Of a stretch of DNA of 5,875 bases, positions 1 to 5,631 are shown piece by piece. Below the pieces are notes generated by a model. The model was not told where the DNA came from, did not search any database, and was given only the letters and a program-made list of their open reading frames with translations. The translations under genes were made by a program, and so were the position numbers. Position 1 is the first letter of the stretch. Each line of letters begins with the position of its first letter. Where the stretch lies: the NCBI RefSeq assembly GCF_000966975.1, contig NZ_JZWV01001191.1, forward strand, positions 1-5,875. The letters run 5' to 3'. Source of the stretch: Streptomyces katrae (GTDB taxonomy: Bacteria > Actinomycetota > Actinomycetes > Streptomycetales > Streptomycetaceae).

Positions 1-549
1 GGGCTGCTGTGGGTCGCCGACCACGCGGACGAGCTCGGCATCGACTCGGAGCGCATCGTCGTCACGGGCTTCAGCGCCGGCGGCGCCCTCAGCGCCGCGC
101 TCGCTTTGACCGTGCGCGACAAGGGCGGTCCCCGCCTGCTCGGCCAACTGCTGATGGCCCCGCTGCTCGACGACCGCAACGACAGCGCCTCGGCCCTGCA
201 GATGGACGACGTCGAACTCTTCGACCGCAGCCGCAACGGGTTCGCCTGGAGCTCCCTGCTCGGCGACGCCCGGGGCGCAGCTGACGTGCCGCAGTACGCC
301 GCGCCCGCCCGCGCCACCGACCTGGCCGGCCTGCCGCCCACGTTCCTCGACGTCGGCTCCGCCGAGTGCCTGCGCGATGAGGTCCTCGCCTACGCCGACC
401 GGATCTGGCAGGCCGGCGGCGAAGCCGAGCTGCACGTGTGGCCCGGCGGAATCCACGGATTCGACCGGAAAGCCCCCGAGGCGCGGATCAGCAAGGCCGC
501 TGTCGCGGCACGCCGCAACTGGCTCGAGCACCTTCTCGCCACCAACTGA
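1..549 (+). CDS. alpha/beta hydrolase (HSL/alpha-beta hydrolase fold-3 type), C-terminal part
   Basis: This reading frame is open from the first base and stops at TGA 547-549, giving the last 182 residues of a protein whose start lies outside the window. The sequence shows a nucleophile elbow GFSAGG with Ser25, and a GGIHGF segment with the catalytic His152. It also has the VGSAECLRDE segment, where the acid of the triad normally sits. In most relatives that acid is the Asp of a DPLRDE motif; here the aligned residue is Glu122, with Asp126 four residues further on. The AELHVWPGG stretch before the histidine is typical of the hormone-sensitive-lipase family, which hydrolyses carboxylic esters in the cytosol. 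The oxyanion-hole HGGG motif would be upstream, outside the window. Substrate cannot be told. The family call is firm. Confidence 0.93.
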   Translation, partial: GLLWVADHADELGIDSERIVVTGFSAGGALSAALALTVRDKGGPRLLGQLLMAPLLDDRNDSASALQMDDVELFDRSRNGFAWSSLLGDARGAADVPQYAAPARATDLAGLPPTFLDVGSAECLRDEVLAYADRIWQAGGEAELHVWPGGIHGFDRKAPEARISKAAVAARRNWLEHLLATN

Positions 550-663
550 CGGTCTCCGCCGGCGGTAGTCGGTCGCGGGACGGACAACGTTCCGGCCAGG
601 CGTCCCGTGGCAACGAGGTCGAGGGACCGTACGACGGAACCCGGGCGGATAGCCGCGTGACGC

Positions 664-712
664 GGAACCCTCCCGCGGTTCTGGACCGACAAGTGTCCAG
701 CATCCCGGCTGG
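664..712. other. cluster of three short inverted repeats downstream of the hydrolase
   Basis: Three perfect short inverted repeats follow one another: GAACC (665-669) with GGTTC (677-681), CTGGAC (681-686) with GTCCAG (695-700), and CCAGC (697-701) with GCTGG (708-712). The second and third overlap at 697-700, so those two hairpins could not form at once. There is no T run, but actinobacterial terminators often lack one, so a role in ending hydrolase transcription 115 bases downstream of its stop is possible. The third repeat overlaps the end of the transposase remnant, so part of this may be insertion-sequence debris or chance in GC-rich DNA. Confidence 0.3.
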
Positions 713-938
713 TGCCGTCGGCGGCGCACTTCCGCAGCGGGTCGTGGGCGTCCTTCCAGGAGCCGAAATGCTCGGGCAGGTCCATGCAATGCACGGGCGG
801 TACCGGTGCGGTACTTGAACGCGATCGCGCCGATCACCTGCCGGAGATCGCGCCATCGCCCGCCCCCGCTTCGGCGTCCGCTCCGGCAACAGCGGCTCCG
901 ATTCGGGGGCCCACTGGGGTGGCGCCAGTCAACGACAC
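705..938 (-). pseudogene. IS5-family transposase remnant (N-terminal part, frameshifted)
   Basis: Read on the minus strand, this stretch gives pieces of an IS5-type transposase N-terminus (the DUF4096-like helix-turn-helix region) spread over different frames. In order they are LTGA near a GTG at 938, QWAPESEPLLPERTPKRG, then GRWRDLRQVIGAIAFKYRTG, then MDLPEHFGSWKDAHDPLRK followed by CAADGTS. Known relatives read continuously as LTDAQW...EPLLP...RGGRWRDHR...IAFKYRTGTPWMDLPE.FGSWK..H.RLRKWAADGTW. At least three frame changes are needed to join the pieces. The match stops near the ADGT motif, and the catalytic DDE part is absent. The element is therefore dead and truncated. Terminal inverted repeats and target duplications could not be identified. 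The family assignment rests on remembered motif order, not on a search. Confidence 0.75.
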
Positions 939-1026
939 AGATCAACCAACGGTCCGATGATCTGAGTGAAACGGCCTGGAAGGGCGGCCAGTCGGAACCG
1001 GGAGGCGGGGCGGGAGAGATCCGGTT

Positions 1027-1155
1027 GCCGTTCCGCATTTCAAGTGGCCGGCGCGCGTCGATTGCCGCAGCGGCCTCGTTGCACGCGTCGCAGGCACTCG
1101 GCCACTCGTCCATCAACAGGTACGGCGAGGCCGTGAGCCCCTCGTGGGCCAGACC
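1027..1155 (-). pseudogene. possible decayed gene fragment with a CxxC motif
   Basis: On the minus strand the frame starting just after the TGA at 1158-1156 reads GLAHEGLTASPYLLMDEWPS, then ACDACNEAAAAIDARRPLEM. It has balanced composition and a CxxC pair, unlike the Arg/Pro-rich shadow frames around it. The same frame upstream of the TGA (toward 1356) also contains protein-like pieces such as RCLEMPPYAYSADGFGGTL. This suggests a minus-strand gene interrupted by a stop codon, but I do not recognise a family. No start with a good ribosome binding site is visible, although an in-frame ATG lies at 1113-1111. It could be chance. Confidence 0.25.
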
Positions 1156-1554
1156 TCACAGCGTCCCCCCAAAGCCGTCGGCGGAGTACGCGTACGGCGG
1201 CATCTCCAGACATCGGGTTCGGTTCTCTCGGGCATCGACAAGACGATCTGCTCGACGCGGGCCTCCCGGTCCGGCAGTAGAGGCGACGATCTGCTCCACC
1301 ACGGGGCAGCCCGAGGCTGCGGGGCGCCGGTGCCGCCGCCCCAGCGGCGTGTCCAACGGTCACGATGCCGTCCACCCCGACCACCGGGGCGATCAGGCGG
1401 CCCTCGATCTAGGAATCCGCCTGGTGTCCGCCATCGTCGGAAGGCCCCTCCGATCCGGTACGGCCGACTGCCTCGTGAAGGACATCGGGAACGAGTCGGC
1501 CGTCGAGCGACACCCTGGTTCATTCCATAGAGGTAAATATCGCCTTTTCCCTGG

Positions 1555-1576
1555 TCGAGCCGTGCTAGTCGCTCGA
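1555..1576. promoter_or_regulatory. palindromic candidate operator upstream of the secreted protein gene
   Basis: TCGAGC (1555-1560) and GCTCGA (1571-1576) form a perfect inverted repeat separated by 10 bases, which puts the half-site centres 16 bases apart. It lies 66 bases before the ATG of the secreted protein and just downstream of the AT-rich patch at 1519-1550. Dimeric repressors commonly bind such spaced half-sites. TCGAGC also occurs alone at 1503-1508. No regulator gene is nearby, so this is a position-based guess. Confidence 0.25.
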
Positions 1577-1642
1577 AACTCTTGTGGGGCGCGGCCGATC
1601 ACGACCCAGCCAGTACGACCTCCGGCATCTGAAAGGCTCCTT

Positions 1643-2233
1643 ATGGGCAACGGCAGGCTCCGACTCACCGTCATCGCTGCACTCGCCTCTCTGCTGATCG
1701 GCGGCGCATCGGCTGGGACGACAGCTGCATCCGACCGAGGCGGCGACGAGCAGGCAGACACGGCGGTGCCGGGTGTCGCGCCTTCTGGCTCCGACGCGGC
1801 CGCGGTCTACCTGGACGCTGCGGGCCGGGTGATCGACATGGATGCGGTCGATGAATCAGGTACGACTCGGCACGCTGCCGTGCTTGGATGCACGCCGGTC
1901 AGCGGGAGGGACAATCCACACCGGTCGAGCACTGGAGTGGCAGCCTCCGGTCACGGGTGGTGGGAGAAGGGAAACTGCAGCAGCGACCGCGCCAAGGTGT
2001 TCAACTGCCTGTACGAGTGGTACACGGACAACACCTGGCGCCAGCAAGCATGTTCGGAGACCAAGACGCTGAAGCCGGGTGGCGGGAGCGTTCAGCGCAC
2101 AGCGGCCCGGCGTGACTGCCGCGACACCCAACGCACATCGTGGCGCAACCATGTGGACGTCGATGTGATCGATGAGATCGACACCGGAGAGAAGCCCATG
2201 AACCAGGCTGAAGTGGATTGCCGGGTGTACTGA
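1643..2233 (+). CDS. secreted six-cysteine protein of unknown function
   Basis: The protein has 196 residues starting at ATG 1643, preceded by GAAAGG (1631-1636) at six bases spacing. The reading frame stays open far upstream, but this start is the one with a ribosome binding site and a signal peptide. The N-terminus is positively charged (MGNGRLRLT), then hydrophobic (residues 10-24). Likely cleavage is after ASA (22-24) or TAA (27-29). A linker follows, then a domain with cysteines at 83, 112, 122, 137, 159 and 193, an even number that could form three disulfides outside the cell. The core around residues 106-175 contains GWWEKGNC, NCLYEWYTDNTWRQQAC and SWRNHVDVDV, rich in Trp, Tyr and alternating polar/hydrophobic residues, suggesting beta structure. 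No catalytic motif is evident. It resembles uncharacterised secreted proteins of streptomycetes, but I cannot name a family. The next gene follows 57 bases after its stop, so the two may be co-transcribed. Confidence 0.87.
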   Translation: MGNGRLRLTVIAALASLLIGGASAGTTAASDRGGDEQADTAVPGVAPSGSDAAAVYLDAAGRVIDMDAVDESGTTRHAAVLGCTPVSGRDNPHRSSTGVAASGHGWWEKGNCSSDRAKVFNCLYEWYTDNTWRQQACSETKTLKPGGGSVQRTAARRDCRDTQRTSWRNHVDVDVIDEIDTGEKPMNQAEVDCRVY

Positions 2234-2290
2234 GAGGCTCTGTCGGCCCTCCAGTGGCAGGTCGTCGAGTCCATCCAGAGGGAGAGCGAC

Positions 2291-3157
2291 ATGTCGGATC
2301 AGACGTCGGAGCAGGACGCCGTCGCGCAGCCGGGTGTGGCGCCCTCCGCTCGTCGCACTGCGGGAACCATGTTCGCCGCACTCTACGGAGAACTCGTCCC
2401 GCACGCGTGGCGGGATCCCGCGTCGGAACACGACGCATACCAGCTGTTCCATCAGCGATCGCTCGCGATGGGCTGGCTCGACGACAGGGCGGGCGCTGAG
2501 GAAGTGAGCGCCGCCGGTCGGCGCACGCACGCCGCGCCGGGGTTGTGGGCCATGAACGACGCGGGCTGGAGCCACCCCCTGGCCGCTCCGCGGCCGAACC
2601 TGATCTCGTGGTTCCAGGTCGAGGTGAGCGCATTGCCCGACGACCGGCCACTTCCCGTCCAGCCGTTCCTGCGCTGCGCGCAGGACACGACGGAACGGGT
2701 CGGCGCCGTGCGCCTCACCGCGGTCCAAATCCTTCTGCCGGTGCAGGGGATCGAAGCCTCGGCACGCCCACCGTACGCACTGGTGCCGTCCATGCGGACC
2801 TCAGACTGGTTCGGGGAGTGCGACCCCCAGGCACGGGTACCCGTGAAGGTCCGCATCGACGGCGGCGTCGACCGGTCGATCCCCATGGTGGCGCCACAGC
2901 TCGCCCGCCACGTCGTCCCTGCGGACCAGAACGTGTTCGCCGGCGAGATCGACGAGGTCCTTCCGCTGGGAGAATTTCCGGCGCCGCCGTTCGACGACCG
3001 CTTCTGGAACGGTCCGCCCCTGCACGGAATGACACTCTCCGGTGAGTTGGCGGAGTGGTCCTGTGACGCTGTCGGCTGGCTCGCCGCGACCGTGGCCGAC
3101 TCCGCCGCTCACCTCGGCATCCACACGCCAGTGCTGTTCACCGTCCTACAGGGGTGA
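2291..3157 (+). CDS. hypothetical cytosolic protein, 288 residues
   Basis: The ATG at 2291 is preceded by AGAGGGAGAG (2277-2286), placing GGAG six bases before the start. The next in-frame Met (residue 27) has no such site. The protein has no signal peptide or membrane helix. An acidic, flexible N-terminus (residues 1-22) is followed by an apparently globular domain containing the segments PNLISWFQVEVSALP (about 102-116) and AVRLTAVQILLPVQG. Near the C-terminus it has DDRFWNGPPLHG and a WSCDAVGWLAATVADSAAHLG helix. The alternation of hydrophobic residues suggests an alpha/beta or beta-rich fold. I see no nucleotide-binding, protease or nuclease motif and do not recognise the family. It lies 57 bases downstream of the secreted-protein gene on the same strand. 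A small similarity, PGVAPS, occurs near the N-terminal linkers of both proteins and is probably coincidental. Function is unknown; the coding call itself is firm. Confidence 0.87.
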   Translation: MSDQTSEQDAVAQPGVAPSARRTAGTMFAALYGELVPHAWRDPASEHDAYQLFHQRSLAMGWLDDRAGAEEVSAAGRRTHAAPGLWAMNDAGWSHPLAAPRPNLISWFQVEVSALPDDRPLPVQPFLRCAQDTTERVGAVRLTAVQILLPVQGIEASARPPYALVPSMRTSDWFGECDPQARVPVKVRIDGGVDRSIPMVAPQLARHVVPADQNVFAGEIDEVLPLGEFPAPPFDDRFWNGPPLHGMTLSGELAEWSCDAVGWLAATVADSAAHLGIHTPVLFTVLQG

Positions 3158-3569
3158 CCGTCCGGCAGATCGGCATGCACGACCCTCCTCCCTTTGGCGC
3201 CTCGCCGCCGCCAGCCTCCCGCCGCGACCCCGCCACCCTTCCTCTGCGCAACGCCGACAGCACCGGCGCTGCGAACATCAGGTTCGCCGGCCCCGGGGAT
3301 CCCCTTCAGGGAAGGAGGTAGCTGCTGGCTGCCCGCAGCCCGAGCCCCGTCCTCGAAGCCCGCAGGCGGAACTCGGGCCTTTCGCGCTCTGTTTCGTGCT
3401 CCGTGCGCTCCCGCAGCCGGACCTGCGTGGCGCACGGCCCCCGACCACACGTCGAAGTCCAGCGAGGCCCTGAACTCCGTCAAGGCGGCGCCGACCCCAA
3501 GAGCGCACTGGAAAAGGCCGCCTGCGCCGCCGACCGGGACTTTTCTGAGAACGCCAGCTACAAGATCTC
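3158..3569. other. 412 bases without a recognisable intact gene
   Basis: Between the 288-residue protein and the membrane protein no frame gives a convincing complete gene. The plus frame beginning right after the TAG at 3319-3321 is open to 3711. It contains a protein-like stretch, DPKSALEKAACAADRDFSEN followed by ASYKISWDP (about 3489-3578), flanked by Arg/Ser-rich low-quality sequence. Another plus frame reads TSKSSEALNSVKAA just before it, so these may be two pieces of one decayed gene joined by a frameshift. No family is recognised. The 5' part (3180-3300) is proline/arginine-rich in all frames and shows nothing. Confidence 0.45.
3312..3319 (+). promoter_or_regulatory. orphan Shine-Dalgarno site AAGGAGGT
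   Basis: AAGGAGGT is a perfect anti-16S match, yet no ATG, GTG or TTG follows within the normal 5-12 base spacing; only CTG codons at 3322 and 3325 are in range. The frame from 3322 is open for 130 codons and includes the protein-like stretch near 3489-3578. Either a rare CTG start is used, or the original start codon has mutated and the gene is decaying, or the match is chance. Confidence 0.3.
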
Positions 3570-4262
3570 GTGGGACCCATCGGCGAGGCGGGCGGGGCAG
3601 CCGCACTCGGCCGCCGCCCCTGGTGGCGCCGCGTACTGGACTTCCGCAACCGGGAGGCGCCGTGGGCCGGTGACCGGCCGCGGCTGCGGCGGGGCTTCGG
3701 GTACCTCGTGACCTGGGTGCTCTGGGCCTGCGTACTGGCCCTGCTCATCACCGCCGTCGTCTACGCCGACACGGCCGTCAGTGCCGTGCGCGACCACTTC
3801 GCCAAACGCTCCCCGGTCGGCGGCCCGGACACCGTCGTGGCCTCACGGTCCTACGAGGGGCACGAGCCCCGGCTCCTCTTCGACAAGCTGAACAACACCT
3901 GGTGGGGCCCGGGGATCAGTCAGGCCGGCACGGGTGAGTGGGTCGAGGCCCGCTTCGAGCAGCCCACCCGGCTGCTCGACGTCATCATCACCCCCGGCGT
4001 CTCCAGCCGCGCCGACAAGTTCTCGCAGTCGGCTCTCCTGCACCGTGTCGAGGCCGTGATCACCACGGCCGACGGCAAGACGGCAACCCGCATCCTCACC
4101 CTCAACCAGGGCGCCGGCGGCCAGCGACAAGTCTTCCGGACCGGCGAGGTCACCGCCGTGCGCTTCGTCCTGCGCTCGGCCTACGGCGCGGCCGCCGACA
4201 AACAGGTCTCCATCGCCGAGATCGAGTTCTTCGGCCCGTCAAAGAGCGGCCGGATCTCGTAG
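3570..4262 (+). CDS. membrane protein with NADase-type glycan-binding (discoidin-like) domain, probably N-terminally truncated
   Basis: The frame opens after a TGA at 3546-3548; the first usable start is GTG 3570, with no clear ribosome binding site, so the start is uncertain. The 230 residues show RRPWWRR (15-21), a basic juxtamembrane region with APWAGDRPRLRRG (30-42), one membrane helix (about 44-66) and a C-terminal beta-sandwich-like domain (about 85-226). That domain has the motifs RLLFDKLNNTWWGPG, EWVEARFEQPTRLLDVIITPG and VRFVLRSAYG, and ends in VSIAEIEFFG. This order matches the second half of actinobacterial zinc-ribbon proteins carrying the NADase-type glycan-binding domain, which put a carbohydrate-binding module outside the cell. 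Those proteins usually begin with a cysteine zinc ribbon and a proline-rich linker. Neither is present here or in the upstream 400 bases, so the 5' end seems deleted. Whether the remainder is expressed is unclear. The family is inferred from motif memory. Confidence 0.75.
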   Translation: MGPIGEAGGAAALGRRPWWRRVLDFRNREAPWAGDRPRLRRGFGYLVTWVLWACVLALLITAVVYADTAVSAVRDHFAKRSPVGGPDTVVASRSYEGHEPRLLFDKLNNTWWGPGISQAGTGEWVEARFEQPTRLLDVIITPGVSSRADKFSQSALLHRVEAVITTADGKTATRILTLNQGAGGQRQVFRTGEVTAVRFVLRSAYGAAADKQVSIAEIEFFGPSKSGRIS

Positions 4263-4431
4263 ATGACCGGGCGGTGTACCGGAGCTGACCCTCTGGTAGA
4301 GCAACTCCCAATAAAACCTACGCAGTTGGCAAACTGGCGCTGTCCTCCCCGCCCATGGATACCGTGATCCCGTGCGGACTCAGCGACAGCCGGGCAGCGG
4401 CCGGACCGGCGACTCTCAGTAGGCCCCCCAA
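4263..4431. other. intergenic stretch between membrane protein and pseudogene
   Basis: The 169 bases contain an AT-richer patch, CCAATAAAACCTACG (about 4308-4322), unusual against the surrounding GC content. It is preceded by CTGGTAGAGCAACT, which resembles the D-arm of a tRNA. No anticodon arm or T-loop follows, so no tRNA gene is present. The patch could be promoter DNA for the downstream pseudogene, but I see no good -35/-10 pair. Confidence 0.4.
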
Positions 4432-5553
4432 GTGCCCCGCTCCACCCGGCAGCCGGCCGCTCCCTCCTCCGGCGCCCCCACCACGCCCTGCTCGGCCTCC
4501 AGCAGACCGCGGGGAACGCGGCCACGGCGGCAAGCACTGGGCCGGGCGCGCGGCGACGCCCGGCCAGGCAGCTGCCCGGCGGCTCCCTCGCGCAGATCGA
4601 GGAGCGCACCGAGGCGGGGCTGGAGCTGCCCTCGTACCTGATGCGGCTGGAGGCCGGCGGTCTGTCCTCCTCGTACGCGCTGACCGGGGACGCCTTCGTG
4701 CCGCGCGCGATCGCCGCGTTGGTCGGGCACGACGACGGCGCCGTCGCCGACATCGGCGGCGAACTGGTCGGGCGGCCTGAGACCTTCTTCGGGGCGGGCC
4801 GCGCCTTCTCCGTGCCGGGCGGCACGGAGAAGGCGCGGTATGACGTCACCGTCCGCATCAGCTGGGCGCCCGACGACAGGCCGCCCGTCTTCGTGCCCGA
4901 CCTCCCGGCCTGCGCCCCGCCGGTCACCGCCGCCGGACTGGAACAGGCCGCACTGGAAGACCCTGAGGGCAAGGACACCAAAGTCGACGTCCACCACAAC
5001 ACCGCCGCTACCGCAAGTGGTACGGCCGGTTCATCGTCGAGCAAGGGCGTCGGAGGCCTGCTCTGCGGGCTGGCGCCCGTCGCGCCGGCGGTCTGGGTCG
5101 GTGCCGCCGGAACCACGAACCTCCAGCCGTAGCAGTCCTCCCGCAAAACCCGCAGACAGCGGAACTTGGCCGAACCGCGTGTCCTGCGCAGCGACAAGGG
5201 CACGGTCGCGGTACTGCGCGAGGTGCGCTACGAGGTACGGATCAAGAAGCTCGGAGCCACCGGCGAGCGGGCCCTCCGCGACCCCGGCACGCTCACCCAG
5301 CGGGTACCCGCGGAGCACCTCGTCCCGGTCGGCACCGACCGGCCCGGCCTGTCCCGAGTGCTGGCCCCGGCCACCGCCTACGTCTCCGTCGCGGACTCCC
5401 TGGCCCCGCTCGCCGTGGCCGAACGCGGCGCCACGCACCAAGGTGGCGGCGGGCTCTTCGACGCCGTCGCCTCCGTCCTGCACCCCGACGTCACCGCGCC
5501 CGGCGCGCCCGGACGGGGTGGGGTTCCCCGAGATGCAGGGATGGTCCACCTGA
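4432..5553 (+). pseudogene. decayed actinobacterial protein with N-terminal LQxTAGNxA motif
   Basis: The likely original start is GTG 4432 (MPRSTRQPAAPSSGAP). Restoring one C in the C run at 4475-4479 joins this to the frame reading HHALLGLQQTAGNAATAA. From there the frame stays open through LAQIEERTEAGLELPSYL, MRLEAGGLSSSYALTGDAF and GELVGRPETFFGAGRAF to a TAG at 5130-5132. Beyond the TAG the same frame continues with protein-like sequence (NLAEPRVLRSDKGTVAVLRE, LTQRVPAEHLVPVG) to about 5505. There it degenerates, and the neighbouring frame ends at TGA 5551-5553. The read-through product would be about 360 residues, so relatives are probably longer. A hydrophobic segment lies at about residues 205-228. 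The LQxTAGNxA motif near the N-terminus is common in DUF4157-type proteins and in actinobacterial proteins linked to contractile injection systems. That link is an inference. Function is unknown; the multiple lesions make an active product unlikely unless sequencing errors are involved. Confidence 0.75.
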
Positions 5554-5619
5554 CCCCCCCCGCCCTTGTCCCGGGCGCAGTGCCGTGCTGCGGTGAGAGC
5601 CTGCACGGACGACACCACC

Positions 5620-5628
5620 AAAGGAGGG
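5620..5628 (+). promoter_or_regulatory. strong ribosome binding site of the small membrane protein
   Basis: AAAGGAGGG is the strongest Shine-Dalgarno match in the window that sits before a normal start codon. It fixes the start at ATG 5632 and supports the partial frame at the right edge as a real gene, separate from the decayed upstream frame that overlaps it up to 5648. Confidence 0.7.
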
Positions 5629-5631
5629 CGC

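Larger units (their letters stand above)
939..1642. other. region of about 700 bases without an intact gene
   Basis: The plus frame that ends in the secreted protein at 2233 stays open back to about 806, but the part before 1643 has no ribosome binding site and a low-complexity Arg/Pro/Ser composition, so I do not consider it coding. On the minus strand a few protein-like pieces appear in changing frames, the best at 1027-1155. A 12-base direct repeat, GACGATCTGCTC, occurs at 1242-1253 and 1285-1296. An unusually AT-rich patch at 1519-1550 precedes the secreted-protein gene and may hold its promoter, although no convincing -35/-10 pair is visible. The overall impression is decayed sequence next to insertion-sequence debris. 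Confidence 0.5.

Noticed and set aside
1242..1296. Twelve-base direct repeat GACGATCTGCTC with 43-base period
   Set aside because: Only two copies, short, and without flanking structure; not enough for a repeat element or array.
806..1642. Upstream extension of the secreted-protein frame to 475 codons
   Set aside because: The extension has no ribosome binding site and poor composition, and it would bury the signal peptide in the middle of the protein. It also overlaps the transposase remnant.
1856..2728. Minus-strand open frame of 290 codons
   Set aside because: It lies antisense to two well-supported plus-strand genes with ribosome binding sites and has a shadow-type composition.
3291..3304. 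CCCCGGGGATCCCC palindromic sequence
   Set aside because: Short G/C runs without a loop or T tract; not convincing as a terminator.
3345..3375. Sequence near CTCGAAGCCCGCAGGCGG that resembles a tRNA 3' end
   Set aside because: The T-arm would need GGGTTCGAA before CCCGC, and the 5' side of the acceptor stem is missing upstream; no cloverleaf can be drawn.
4290..4310. tRNA-like D-arm sequence CTGGTAGAGCAACT
   Set aside because: No paired anticodon arm, T-loop or acceptor stem follows within tRNA length, so it is not a tRNA gene. It may be a coincidental match.
4318..4533. Minus-strand frame ending LSPHGITVSMGGEDSASLPTA
   Set aside because: The end looks protein-like, but the rest is Gly/Arg-rich shadow of the pseudogene start, and no gene body supports it.
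4181..5203. Long minus-strand open frame of 340 codons
   Set aside because: It is antisense to the membrane protein's end and the pseudogene. It has a Pro/Ser/Arg-rich composition typical of a shadow frame in GC-rich DNA, and no ribosome binding site.
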